Source: Streptomyces sp. SKN60 (GTDB lineage Bacteria; Actinomycetota; Actinomycetes; Streptomycetales; Streptomycetaceae). From it: DNA of 64,000 nt. The translations under genes and the position numbers were made by a program. Numbering within the stretch: the first letter of the stretch is position 1; each line of letters begins with the position of its first letter. The notes below the pieces were generated by a model. That model did not search any database. It was not told where the DNA came from and saw only the letters and a program-made list of their open reading frames with translations. The DNA is taken from assembly GCF_026236535.1 (NCBI RefSeq), contig NZ_JAHTMW010000030.1, positions 1 through 64,000 on the forward strand, given 5' to 3'. This document shows, piece by piece, positions 23,890 to 32,930 of this stretch.

Positions 23890-25200
23890 TCAGTGCCGCT
23901 CGGGCAGGTCGCGCTCCGCGGGGCGGTCCGTGGCGCTCGGCGCGCTCTGGAGGGAGCGGGCCGTGGGGGACGCGGCCGGCTTCTTGTCGGTCGTCGCGGT
24001 CGTCGCGGTCGTCGCGGTCTTCGCGCTTCCGCAGAAGGCCGCCTCAAGGGTTCCGCCGAGCGCGGTGTTCGCGGCCCCGTGGTTGGAGGTGTTCGCCAGC
24101 GCGGAGACGCTGCGCCGGCCGTCGCGGGTGGCGAAGGCGTACGTGTAGAAGCCCTGGACCGTGCCGGTGTGGCCGTACACCTGGGTGCCGCAGGACAGGT
24201 CGTAACGGCGCAGACCGAGCCCGTAGAAGCGGGTGTTGGTGGTGTCGGTCGGCGTCACCGTCGTCATCGCGTCGAGCGACGCGGGGGACAGCAGCCGGCC
24301 GCGCATCAGGGCGCTCATGAAGGTGTCGAGGTCGGCCGTGGTGGAGATGACCGCGCCGGCGGACTGCGCCCACGACACCGTCTGCTCGGTCGAGTCGACC
24401 AGCGGCGCGCCCTCCTCGTCCGGGTGCAGATAGCCCTTCACGTGCGGGCCCGCGATGCGGGTGTCCGGGTGGATGTACGAGGTCCCGCGCAGCTTCAGCG
24501 GCTTGAAGATGCGCCGCTGGTACGCGTCGGCCACCGGGCGGCCGGTCAGCTTCTCGATCAGCATGCCGACGACGACGAAGTTGGCGTTGGAGTACTTGTA
24601 GGAGACACCGGGCTCGGTGGTGCGGGGCAGGGCCAGCGAGAGGTCCACCAGCTCCTGGTACGTGAACACCCGGTTCCGCACGGCCTCGAAGCCCGGCACG
24701 GTGTGCTCGAACATCGGGTCGGTGTAGTCGGCGAGACCGCTGCGGTGGGTGAGGAGGTGGCGGACGGTGATCCGGTCGTCGGGCAGCAGGCCCGGGAGGT
24801 AGCGGTTGACCGGCTGGTCGAGTTCCAGCCGGCCCTCGTCCACGAGCTGGAGCAGCACGACCGTCGAGAACGTCTTGCTGACGCTCCCGATCCGGAACCG
24901 GGACCGCACGTCCATCGCCTCGCCCGTCACCCGGTCCCGCACCCCGACCGCCCGGCTCCTGACCCCCTCCGGCCCGCTGTACCGGGCCATCGCGCCGGGC
25001 GCGCCGTTGGCCATGGCGGCGTTCAGCGCGGCGGTGATCCCGGCCATGTCGGGCGCCGGGGCGGGGGCGGTGGTCGCTGCGGTACGGGCGGGTGCCTGCG
25101 CGGCGGCGGCCTGCGTGACCGGGACGAGCGTCCCGGCGAGCGCGGCGACCAGCGCGACGCCCGCGCCCACGGCCAGACGTCGGTGCGGCGAAAGGAGCAC
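23890..25200 (-). CDS. Exported serine beta-lactamase-like hydrolase (class C/DD-peptidase type)
   Basis: The 436-residue protein has a signal peptide (VGAGVALVAALAGTLVPVTQA) and a penicillin-binding fold. The active-site SxxK is Ser106-Val-Ser-Lys109, the YxN motif is in YKYSNANF and the KTG-like triad is HTG in YGHTGTVQG. HTG in place of KTG is typical of D-alanyl-D-alanine carboxypeptidases and esterases of this family. A Thr/Ala-rich tail follows the fold. The chosen start is GTG 25200 with GAGG seven bases before it; an upstream GTG at about 25260 is a weaker option. It would act on peptidoglycan or small esters outside the cell. Confidence 0.8.
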   Translation of the reverse strand: MLLSPHRRLAVGAGVALVAALAGTLVPVTQAAAAQAPARTAATTAPAPAPDMAGITAALNAAMANGAPGAMARYSGPEGVRSRAVGVRDRVTGEAMDVRSRFRIGSVSKTFSTVVLLQLVDEGRLELDQPVNRYLPGLLPDDRITVRHLLTHRSGLADYTDPMFEHTVPGFEAVRNRVFTYQELVDLSLALPRTTEPGVSYKYSNANFVVVGMLIEKLTGRPVADAYQRRIFKPLKLRGTSYIHPDTRIAGPHVKGYLHPDEEGAPLVDSTEQTVSWAQSAGAVISTTADLDTFMSALMRGRLLSPASLDAMTTVTPTDTTNTRFYGLGLRRYDLSCGTQVYGHTGTVQGFYTYAFATRDGRRSVSALANTSNHGAANTALGGTLEAAFCGSAKTATTATTATTDKKPAASPTARSLQSAPSATDRPAERDLPERH

Positions 25201-25363
25201 GGAATTCCTCGACTTCTCACTCGAAGCGGTCGCCCCGGACGTTCCGGACGACTCGCTCACCGAGCATGAGTGCCGAGGCACCGGAAGGGTTCCTGCCGGT
25301 CCCGGCGTGTTTCGGCCATCTCCGCGGCGCGGGCGTGGCCGGATTCGGATCACCCGTCCTGTG

Positions 25364-25780
25364 TCACTCCGGAGCGGCGAGGTAGACCGCGACTTGGGTC
25401 GGCCTGCCGCCGGTGTGCCGGAGGTCGGCGAGGGACGTGGCCACGTCGCGGAGGATGTCCAGCGCGATCCGGAAATCGCCCGCGGCGGCCTCGGCGCCCG
25501 CGACGGGCCGGGCATCGGGCCAGACGACGACCGCGCGGGGGGACTTCAGCCCGTGCAGACCGCCCCAGACCGAATCCGCGAGGGCGTCCCACACCATGCG
25601 GCAGGTCCCGAGCGGCGGGTCCAGGGGAAGGGTCTCCCGCACCGCCCGGAAGAACGCCTCCTTGTCGGTCCGCCCGGCGGTGGAGAGCGTGAACACGGGA
25701 ACGCCCCGGCGATCGGCCTCGGCGAGGATGCCCGGGAGGTCCGCGCCGGAGACCTCGTGGAAGCCGCTGTCGATCACCAT
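25364..25780 (-). CDS. Barstar family protein
   Basis: The 138-residue cytoplasmic protein matches barstar-like RNase inhibitors. VFTLSTAGRTDKEAFFRAVRE near residue 30 and the WDALADSVWGGL segment correspond to the helix that plugs the barnase active site. An Asp/Ala-rich tail follows. No barnase-type nuclease is adjacent, so the target is elsewhere or the protein has another role. ATG 25780 is the natural start. The gene is divergent from the ANTAR-PP2C gene. Confidence 0.75.
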   Translation of the reverse strand: MVIDSGFHEVSGADLPGILAEADRRGVPVFTLSTAGRTDKEAFFRAVRETLPLDPPLGTCRMVWDALADSVWGGLHGLKSPRAVVVWPDARPVAGAEAAAGDFRIALDILRDVATSLADLRHTGGRPTQVAVYLAAPE

Positions 25781-25886
25781 GCCCGGAACCGTACCGGTGC
25801 GTTCCTCCGGTGCGCCGGGCCGGGCCCCGGCCCCTTCGCCGCCCCCTCCCCGCCCGTCCCCGCGAGTAGACTCCGAAGGGGTACGC

Positions 25887-28265
25887 GTGCCTGTGCCGGA
25901 GGTCGAGTTGACCGGTTCCGCTGGGGGCTCGGGGGCGGGGGCGAAGGTGTCCGGGGGCGGGGCGGAGTCCGGGTTCGCGGGGTTGGCGGCGGAGAACCGG
26001 CGGCTGCGCGGGGAGCGGGCGCGGGCGCATCTGCTCGATCTGGCGACCGGGGTGCTCGCCGTGCAGCTGGGGGTTTCCACGGGCGATGCGGCCGAGCACC
26101 TGACGGCCCTCGCGGGGGCCACCGGGATGACGGTCGAGGACCTCGCCGCGGACGTCGTGAACTCCGTCGCCGGACCCCGGGCGGCGGAAGGACTGGGGGT
26201 GCCCCCGCCCGCGTCGCCGCTGCCCGCCCGCCGGAGCCGCCGTACCGCCGCCGTCGTCGAGACGGCCGAGGACGTCGCGGCGGCCGCCCAGGCGCTGCTC
26301 GACGGCGGGCTCGGGCCGCTCGGGGCGGACAGCGTGTGGTTGTGGCGGCTGGTCGAAGGCGGGTGTCTGCGGCTCGCCGGACACGCCGGGGTGGGGGCGG
26401 CGGAGGCCGCGGCCTGGTGGTGGATCCCGCCCGCCGCGCCGGAGCCGATCCGGGCCGTGCTCGACGGGAACGCGCCCGTGTGGCTGCCCGAGGGCCCGGC
26501 CGCCGGCGCCGCCCTGCCCGGCGCCGGCGAGGGCGCCGCACGGGCCGTGCTGCCACTGCGCCGGCGCGGTACGACCGAGGGCGTCGCGCTGGTCGGCTGG
26601 CCCGGCCCCGTGACCTTCGACCCGACGCTGCGCCGGGCCGTCGGCGGCCTGATGGACGTGGCCGGCGCGCTCCTGGACCGGCCGGACGGCGAGGAGGCCG
26701 GCGCCCCCGTCCTCGTCGACCTGCTCGACGCGCTGACCCACCCGGCCGCCCTGCTCCGTACCGGTGAGGCCACCGGAACCCCGGTCGTGGAGGTGGAACA
26801 CGTCAACGAGGCCGCCGTCACCGCCCTCGGCGGCACCCTCCCCGCCGACGACCCCTCCCTCGCCCGCGCCTTCCCGCACGCGCACACCGAGCTCGCCCGG
26901 CTGGTCCGCCGCGCCCGCCACACCCGCCGCCCCGGCCACGCCGCCCGGCTGCCCGCCGGGCCGCCGGCGGACGGCCCCGGCCCGCTGCTCGACATCCGCG
27001 TGCTGCCCGCCGGACCCGACCGCGCCGTCGTCCTCTGGCACACCACCGGCGACCCCGGCCTGGCCACCGGCCGCGCCGTCGCCCGGCTGCAGAGCGTCGC
27101 CACCTTCCAGGACAGCCTGACCGGCGGCGACACCGTGTGGTCGGAGCAGGCGTACGGCATCTTCGGCATGGCCCGCGACGAGGCCCCGCTCCCGCTGCTC
27201 GCGCTGCGCGCCCGCATCCACCAGGAGGACGGCGAGGCCCTGACCGCGCTGCTCAGGACGCTCACCGAGCGCCGTACGGGCGCCCAGACCGTCCTGCGGA
27301 CCGTGCTGCCCGACGGCTCCGTGCGGCATGTGCGGGTCGCGGCGGAACCGCTCCTCGACGGCGACACCGTCACCGGCTTCGTCGGCGCCTACCAGGACGT
27401 CTCCGCGACCCGCCGCACGGAGCTCGCCCTGACCGCGACCTTCGACCGGCTCACCGCCGTCCGCGACCAGGCCGAGCTGCGCCACCAGGTCGCCCTCCAG
27501 CTCCAGCAGGCGATCGTCCCCGAGGCGACCGCCCTGGGCGAACTCCCCGGCGGACTCACCGTCGCCGCCCGCTACCGGCCGGCCGCCGAGGAGTACCAGG
27601 TCGGCGGCGACTGGTACGACGTCCTTCCGCTGCCCGGCGGCAAGGTGCTGCTCGCCGTCGGCGACATCGCCGGACACGGCATCGACTCCGTCACCGGCAT
27701 GGTCTCCCTCCGCAACGCCCAGCGCGCCCTCGCCTTCACCGGCCGCCCGCCCCACCAGCTGATGGGCTGGCTCAACGAGGTCACCCTCCGCACCGGCGGC
27801 GGCTCCACCGCCACCGCCGTCTGCGCCCTGTACGACCCCGAGGACGGCGGGCTCGTCTGGTCCAGCGCCGGCCACCTTCCGCTGCTGCTGATCCGGGACG
27901 GCCGGGCCCGGCTCCTCGAACCGCCGCAGGACGTCCTCCTCGGCGCGGTGCCCTCGTACGCGTACGAGGAACGCCGCACCGCCCTGCGCCCCGGCGACAC
28001 CCTGCTGCTCTACACCGACGGCCTGGTCGAGCGCCGGCACGAGGGCCTCGGCCCGGGGCTCGCCCGGCTGCTCGCGGTCGCGACCCGGGTGGCGGGCCGG
28101 GAGAGCCCGGAACTCCTCGTCGACGCGCTGCTCGCCATGGCCCTCGGGGACACGGACGACGACACGAGCGTGGTCGCGGTGCGCGTCCGGCGCCCGGAGG
28201 AGACGGCCGGCGGCGAGGAGCCCGGTCCGCGGTGGCTCAGTCCTCCAGCCGGCGGCGGATCCTGA
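25887..28265 (+). CDS. ANTAR-GAF-PAS-PP2C (SpoIIE-type) phosphatase
   Basis: The 792-residue soluble protein has, in order, an ANTAR-like helical domain (about 36-93, LLDLATGVLAVQLGVSTGDA), a GAF-like domain (about 115-260), a PAS domain near 400-510 (FQDSLTGGDTVWSEQAYGIFGM) and a SpoIIE/PP2C domain (about 560-785). The metal-binding motifs are intact: VGGDWYDV (572-579) and VGDIAGHG with the later DDDTSVV. Such enzymes dephosphorylate STAS anti-anti-sigma factors. An RNA-binding ANTAR at the N-terminus is unusual. GTG 25887 follows AAGGGG. The gene overlaps the convergent histidine kinase by 29 bp. Confidence 0.8.
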   Translation: MPVPEVELTGSAGGSGAGAKVSGGGAESGFAGLAAENRRLRGERARAHLLDLATGVLAVQLGVSTGDAAEHLTALAGATGMTVEDLAADVVNSVAGPRAAEGLGVPPPASPLPARRSRRTAAVVETAEDVAAAAQALLDGGLGPLGADSVWLWRLVEGGCLRLAGHAGVGAAEAAAWWWIPPAAPEPIRAVLDGNAPVWLPEGPAAGAALPGAGEGAARAVLPLRRRGTTEGVALVGWPGPVTFDPTLRRAVGGLMDVAGALLDRPDGEEAGAPVLVDLLDALTHPAALLRTGEATGTPVVEVEHVNEAAVTALGGTLPADDPSLARAFPHAHTELARLVRRARHTRRPGHAARLPAGPPADGPGPLLDIRVLPAGPDRAVVLWHTTGDPGLATGRAVARLQSVATFQDSLTGGDTVWSEQAYGIFGMARDEAPLPLLALRARIHQEDGEALTALLRTLTERRTGAQTVLRTVLPDGSVRHVRVAAEPLLDGDTVTGFVGAYQDVSATRRTELALTATFDRLTAVRDQAELRHQVALQLQQAIVPEATALGELPGGLTVAARYRPAAEEYQVGGDWYDVLPLPGGKVLLAVGDIAGHGIDSVTGMVSLRNAQRALAFTGRPPHQLMGWLNEVTLRTGGGSTATAVCALYDPEDGGLVWSSAGHLPLLLIRDGRARLLEPPQDVLLGAVPSYAYEERRTALRPGDTLLLYTDGLVERRHEGLGPGLARLLAVATRVAGRESPELLVDALLAMALGDTDDDTSVVAVRVRRPEETAGGEEPGPRWLSPPAGGGS

Positions 28266-31200
28266 CCATCAGCTCCGCCTCGTCGACCGGCTTGGCGACG
28301 TAGTCGTCGGCGCCCGCCTCCAGGGCGCGGGCCCGGTCGCCCGGCATGGCCTTCGCGGTGACGACGATGATCGGCAGACCGGCCCGGCCGGGCATCCGCC
28401 GGATCTCCTCGATCGCACGGTAGCCGTCCATGCCGGCCATCATCACGTCCATCAGGACGAGCCGGACCTCGTCGTGCGCGGCGAGCAGTTCGATGGCCCG
28501 ACGCCCCCCGTCCGCGGTCAGCACCCGCAGCCCGTGCGTCTCCAGGACCTGGGTGAGCGCGAAGACGTTACGGAGGTCGTCGTCCACGATCAGGACGGTC
28601 GCCGCCGCGGGCGCCGGCGTCGGGGCGGGGGCCGCGCTCTCCGCCTCCTCGTCCGTCCCGGTCTCGGCGCGGGCGGCCGGTCCCGGGGCGGCCGGGCCCG
28701 CCGCGGCCGGGGCCGCCTGCTCCGGGAGGTGGAAGGTGAAGCGGCTGCCCCGCCCCGGGGTGCTCTCGACCTCGATGGTGCCACCCAGGAGGGTGGCCAC
28801 CTCGCGGCTGATGGAGAGGCCGAGGCCCGTCCCGCCGTACTCGCGCGACGTCGTCCCGTCGCCCTGCTGGAACGCGTCGAAGATGTGCCGCAGCCGGTCC
28901 GCCGGGATGCCCACCCCGGTGTCCGCGACCCGGAAAGCCAGCACCGGCCGCCCGTCCCGCAGCGCGGCCGGCACCTCGTCGGGCGGCGTGCGCTCGACGG
29001 TCAGCGACACCTCGCCGACCTCGGTGAACTTCAGCGCGTTGGAGAGGAGGTTGCGCAGCACCTGCCGCAGCCGCGCCTCGTCGGTGGTCAGCCGCTCGGG
29101 TACGTCGGGGGCCACGGACACGCCGAAGTCCAGGCCCTGCTGGTCGGCGACCGGGCCGAAGGTGGCCTCCAGATACTCCAGGAGCTGGGACAGCGCGAAC
29201 GGTTCGCGCCGCACCTCCATCTTGCCCGCCTCCACCTTCGACAGGTCCAGGATGTCGTTGATCAGCTGCAGCAGGTCCGAACCGGCCGAGTGGATGACCT
29301 CCGCGTAGTCGACCTGTTTCTCCGTCAGATTCCCCTCCGGGTTCTGCGCGAGCAGCCGGGCCAGGATCAGCAGACTGTTGAGCGGGGTGCGCAGTTCATG
29401 GCTCATGTTGGCCAGGAACTCCGACTTGTACATCGAGGTGCGGGACAACTGCTGGGCGCGCGCCTCCAGTTCCTGCCGGGCCTGCTCGATGACCCGGTTC
29501 TTCGACTCGATGTCCTGGTTGCGCTCGGCGAGCAGCTCCGCCTGTTCCTGCAGTTCGGCGTTGGAGCGCTGGAGCTCGCGCTGCCGGGCCTGCAACTCCA
29601 GGGTGCGGGAGCGGAGTTCGTCGGCGAGGCTGCGGGACTGGGCGAGCAGTTCGTCGGTGCGGAGGTTGGCGACCAGCGAACTCAGCACGGCGCCCGCGCT
29701 CACCACGAACCGGTCCAGGAAGTCGCGTTGCAGCGCGCCGAAGGGCCGCAGGGAGGCGAGTTCGACGGCGCCGAGGACCTGGTCCTCGACCACGATCGGC
29801 AGCACGATCAGCGCGGCCGGCTCGCCGGTGCCGACGGCGGAGGACACCGTCGCGTACCCCTCGGGCACCGGATCGACGAGCAGTACGCGCCGGTCCCGCG
29901 CCGCCTGTCCGACCAGCCCCTCGCCGGTCCGGAAGCGGCGCGGCGGATCGCCGGGGGCGACCGGCAGACCGTACGAGGCGGCCATGACCAGATCGGGGCC
30001 CGCACGCGACTCGGCGGCGGGTACGTCGACGGGCCCGGCGCCCCGCTCGCCGCCCTGCTCGGCCCCGTGCTCGCCGACCGGCGCGTCGGCGGTCAGGAAG
30101 AAGGCTCCGTACTGGGCCGAGACCAGCGGCGGCACCTCCGCCATGATCAGCTCCGCGATCTCCGGCAGCCCGCGGGTGCCCTGCAGCAGCGCCGTGATCC
30201 GGGCCAGATTGGTCTGCAGCCAGTCCTGTTCCTCGTTGGCGCGGGTGGTCGCGCGCAGCGACTCCACCATGGCGTTGATGTTGTCGCGGAGCTCGCCGAC
30301 CTCGCCCGGCGCCTCGACGGTGATGGAACGGGTGAGGTCGCCCTCGGCGACCGCGCTCGTGACCTCGGCGATCGCCCGGACCTGACGGGTCAGGTTCCCG
30401 GCCAGCTCGTTGACGTTCTCGGTGAGCCGCATCCAGGTCCCGGAGACGCCCTCCACCTCCGCCTGACCGCCGAGCTGGCCCTCGGTGCCGACCTCGCGGG
30501 CCACCCGGGTCACCTCGGCGGCGAAGGACGACAGCTGGTCGACCATCGTGTTGATGGTGGTCTTGAGCTCCAGGATCTCGCCGCGCGCCGACACGTCGAT
30601 CCGGCTGGTCAGATCGCCCTGGGCGACGGCGGTGGTCACCTGCGCGATGTTGCGGACCTGGTTGGTCAGGTTGTCCGCCATCGAGTTGACGTTGTCGGTG
30701 AGGTCCTTCCAGGTGCCGGACACCCCGCGCACCCGGGCCTGGCCGCCGAGCTTGCCCTCGGTGCCGACCTCGCGCGCCACCCGGGTCACCTCCTCGGCGA
30801 ACGAGGAGAGCCGGTCGACCATCGTGTTGATGGTCTCCTTCAGCTCCAGGATCTCGCCGCGCGCGTCCACCCGGATCTTCTGCGTGAGGTCGCCGCGGGC
30901 CACGGCGGTCGCGACCTGCGCGATGGACCGCACCTGGGAGGTGAGGTTGTCCGCCATCGTGTTCACACCGGTGGTGAGCTCCCGCCACACCCCGCTCGCC
31001 CGTGGCGCGCCCGCCCGCCCGCCGAGCAGACCCTGCCCGCCGACCTCGCCGGCCACCCGGGTGACCTCGGCGGTCAGCAGCGACAGCCGGTCGACCATGT
31101 CGTTGTAGACGGTCGCGATCTCCCCCTGCACGCCCTCCGCGCCCTCGGGCAGGCGTACGGACAGTTCCCCGTCCCGTACGGCGGTCAGCCCGGCGAGCAG

Positions 31201-31317
31201 CCGCCGCAGCCCCTCCTCGGCGGACCCGGAATCGGGCCGGTGCCCGTCCCGCTCGCCGTCGTGCGGGCCGTCGTGCTCGCCGTACTCGCCGTGGGGTGCT
31301 GGTGTGCGTTCTGCCAT
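28237..31317 (-). CDS. HAMP-array hybrid histidine kinase with receiver domain
   Basis: The 1026-residue cytoplasmic protein begins with four HAMP-like repeats of about 92 residues each (about 40-360), recognised by recurring AxAVARGDLT and GELxELKxTINTMVD segments and a conserved GxLGG linker. A GAF domain follows (about 375-550), then a coiled coil, the H-box FLANMSHELRTPLNS with the phospho-His, HATPase_c with NALKFTE and DTGVGIP, and a C-terminal receiver with LIVDDD, MDVMM and AKP. The arrangement is like fungal group III (Nik1-type) kinases and similar actinobacterial sensors. No membrane segment is present. It shares its 3' end with the PP2C gene. Confidence 0.85.
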   Translation of the reverse strand: MAERTPAPHGEYGEHDGPHDGERDGHRPDSGSAEEGLRRLLAGLTAVRDGELSVRLPEGAEGVQGEIATVYNDMVDRLSLLTAEVTRVAGEVGGQGLLGGRAGAPRASGVWRELTTGVNTMADNLTSQVRSIAQVATAVARGDLTQKIRVDARGEILELKETINTMVDRLSSFAEEVTRVAREVGTEGKLGGQARVRGVSGTWKDLTDNVNSMADNLTNQVRNIAQVTTAVAQGDLTSRIDVSARGEILELKTTINTMVDQLSSFAAEVTRVAREVGTEGQLGGQAEVEGVSGTWMRLTENVNELAGNLTRQVRAIAEVTSAVAEGDLTRSITVEAPGEVGELRDNINAMVESLRATTRANEEQDWLQTNLARITALLQGTRGLPEIAELIMAEVPPLVSAQYGAFFLTADAPVGEHGAEQGGERGAGPVDVPAAESRAGPDLVMAASYGLPVAPGDPPRRFRTGEGLVGQAARDRRVLLVDPVPEGYATVSSAVGTGEPAALIVLPIVVEDQVLGAVELASLRPFGALQRDFLDRFVVSAGAVLSSLVANLRTDELLAQSRSLADELRSRTLELQARQRELQRSNAELQEQAELLAERNQDIESKNRVIEQARQELEARAQQLSRTSMYKSEFLANMSHELRTPLNSLLILARLLAQNPEGNLTEKQVDYAEVIHSAGSDLLQLINDILDLSKVEAGKMEVRREPFALSQLLEYLEATFGPVADQQGLDFGVSVAPDVPERLTTDEARLRQVLRNLLSNALKFTEVGEVSLTVERTPPDEVPAALRDGRPVLAFRVADTGVGIPADRLRHIFDAFQQGDGTTSREYGGTGLGLSISREVATLLGGTIEVESTPGRGSRFTFHLPEQAAPAAAGPAAPGPAARAETGTDEEAESAAPAPTPAPAAATVLIVDDDLRNVFALTQVLETHGLRVLTADGGRRAIELLAAHDEVRLVLMDVMMAGMDGYRAIEEIRRMPGRAGLPIIVVTAKAMPGDRARALEAGADDYVAKPVDEAELMVRIRRRLED

Positions 31318-31359
31318 GAGGGCCTGCCCGGGCGGGGTCGGACGCCCCGCCCATCCACT

Positions 31360-31833
31360 CTAGGACCCGCCAGGTCCGGAAGCCTCCGGGAACAGGTCCA
31401 CCTGGAACCAGACCGTCTTGCCGTCCTGCCCCCGGGGCACCGTGCCCCAGCGCGCGGCGAGCCGCTGGAGCAGATAGAGCCCGTGTCCGGAGGAGCGGTA
31501 GGCCCGGTGCGGGCCGTGCGGCCGCGGCCGGTCCGGGTTGGTGTCGCTGACCTGCACCCACAGCGCACGGTCGGTCCCGTCGAGGCGCAGCTCGCTCGGC
31601 ACGCCGCCGTACGTGTGCGCGTTCGTGACGACCTCGGAGACCAGCAGCAGCGCGTCCGCCACCGCCCGCGTGTCCGGCGCGTCCGCGGGCCCGAACCAGG
31701 CGCTCAGCGCCCGCCGGGTCGCCTCCCGGCAGGCGGCGACGACGCCCGGCCCCGGTGGCATCCCCGTCAGGTCGTACCTGAGGGACCGGCCGCGGCCGCG
31801 GCCACGGATCTCCTTGGCGTGCGTGAGGGACAT
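31360..31833 (-). CDS. HATPase anti-sigma-type ATP-binding protein
   Basis: The 157-residue protein is a lone GHKL ATPase domain of the RsbW/SpoIIAB sort. The N-box is LLVSEVVTNAHTYGG and the G-box GHGLYLL. The N-terminus (MSLTHAKEIRGRGRGR) is basic. It sits between the hybrid kinase and a second HATPase gene. In family terms it would bind or phosphorylate an STAS partner and hold a sigma factor. The start at 31833 is chosen because the longer open frame is non-homologous. Confidence 0.8.
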   Translation of the reverse strand: MSLTHAKEIRGRGRGRSLRYDLTGMPPGPGVVAACREATRRALSAWFGPADAPDTRAVADALLLVSEVVTNAHTYGGVPSELRLDGTDRALWVQVSDTNPDRPRPHGPHRAYRSSGHGLYLLQRLAARWGTVPRGQDGKTVWFQVDLFPEASGPGGS

Positions 31834-31916
31834 ACGCTGCGGCTTTCCGCTGCCCGGAGCGGCAAACGGGAGCCGCGCAGGGCGGGGGCGCCGGGCGCTC
31901 GGGCGCTCGGGCGGAG

Positions 31917-32441
31917 TCAGTCCCTCCGCCAGGGCGGCCGGGACGGGCGGGTGACCTCCACCCACACGATCTTCCCGAGGGCGCCGTCCGCCTTCGGCGC
32001 CGAGCCCCAGGCCCCGGCCAGCCGGTCCAGGACCATCAGCCCGTGCCCGCCGGGCAGCGCCGGAGAGCGGGGCGCGTGCGGTCGGGGCGGGTCCGGACTC
32101 CCGTCGGCCACTTCGAGCCGCAGCCGGCCGTCGGCGTGCCGCAGCACCAGCTCCTCGGGCCCGGCGGTGTGCAGACACGCGTTGGTGACCACCTCCGACA
32201 CCATCAGGAGTACGTCCTCGGCGCGTTCGCGCCCCTCCGGCGTGGTCGCGGGCAGCCACCCCCAGTCGCGCAGCGCGGCCGCCGTGAAGTCGCGGCAGCG
32301 GGTCACGGCGCCGGTGGTGGTGCCGAGGAGGAGCCGCCGGACCTGGGCGCCGGCGAAGGCATCGACGAAGGGGTCGGAGAGGGAATCGGAGAAGGCGGCC
32401 GCGTCCGGTGGCCGGTCGCCGTCGTCTTCCCGCCCCCTCAT
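31917..32441 (-). CDS. HATPase anti-sigma-type ATP-binding protein, second copy
   Basis: The 174-residue protein has the same fold as its neighbour: N-box LMVSEVVTNACLHTAG and G-box GHGLMVL. An acidic/hydrophobic N-tail of about 30 residues precedes the domain. Its ATG overlaps the stop of the STAS gene upstream (ATGA at 32438-32441), so the two are translationally coupled and probably form a kinase-antagonist pair. Confidence 0.8.
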   Translation of the reverse strand: MRGREDDGDRPPDAAAFSDSLSDPFVDAFAGAQVRRLLLGTTTGAVTRCRDFTAAALRDWGWLPATTPEGRERAEDVLLMVSEVVTNACLHTAGPEELVLRHADGRLRLEVADGSPDPPRPHAPRSPALPGGHGLMVLDRLAGAWGSAPKADGALGKIVWVEVTRPSRPPWRRD

Positions 32442-32848
32442 GACCCCTCCGGGGCCGGGGCGTCCGCGAGGGCGCTCGCGACGGTCTCGTAGACCCGGAA
32501 GACCGATCGCGCTCCGGTGATCTCGAACATGCGGTCCACCGGCGGTCGCAGTCCCGCGAGGTCGAGGCGTCCGCCGGCCTCGGTCATCCGCAGCCGGGCG
32601 CGGAGCAGCACGTTCAGACCGGTGGAGTCGCAGAAGCTCAGCTCGGAGCAGTCGACGACGATCCGGAATCCGTCCCTGCCGCTGCCGTCGCTCCCGTCGT
32701 GCGCCGTGAGGGCGTCCCGGAGCGGGCCCGCCGTGTCGTGGTCGAGTTCGCCCGCGAGGGCGAGGACGACGGTGTCGGGGCGCCGTCCGTTCAGCTCCCG
32801 GACGTCGAGCCGTCCGGCGAAGTCCTCCGCCCGGTCCATGGCCTCCAT
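32438..32848 (-). CDS. STAS-domain anti-anti-sigma factor
   Basis: The 136-residue protein is an RsbV/SpoIIAA-like STAS domain. The phosphorylatable segment is VVDCSELSFCDSTGL, with the conserved Ser in DSTGL. It is preceded by a LALAGELDHDTAG strand. ATG 32848 follows AAGGAGG by 10 bp. Coupling to the HATPase gene and the nearby PP2C phosphatase provides the classic three-part switch: kinase phosphorylates, phosphatase removes, free STAS releases the target. Confidence 0.85.
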   Translation of the reverse strand: MEAMDRAEDFAGRLDVRELNGRRPDTVVLALAGELDHDTAGPLRDALTAHDGSDGSGRDGFRIVVDCSELSFCDSTGLNVLLRARLRMTEAGGRLDLAGLRPPVDRMFEITGARSVFRVYETVASALADAPAPEGS

Positions 32849-32930
32849 GCGGTGCCGGCCTCCTTCCGGTCCGGTCTGTACGTCCTGCGTTATGCGTCCT
32901 GCGTTGTGCGCTCTCCTTCTGCGTCCATGA

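Noticed and set aside
28474..32520. Very long plus-strand frame opposite the hybrid kinase and the HATPase genes
   Set aside because: It has no domain, no ribosome site and mirrors the third-position GC pattern of the genes on the other strand.
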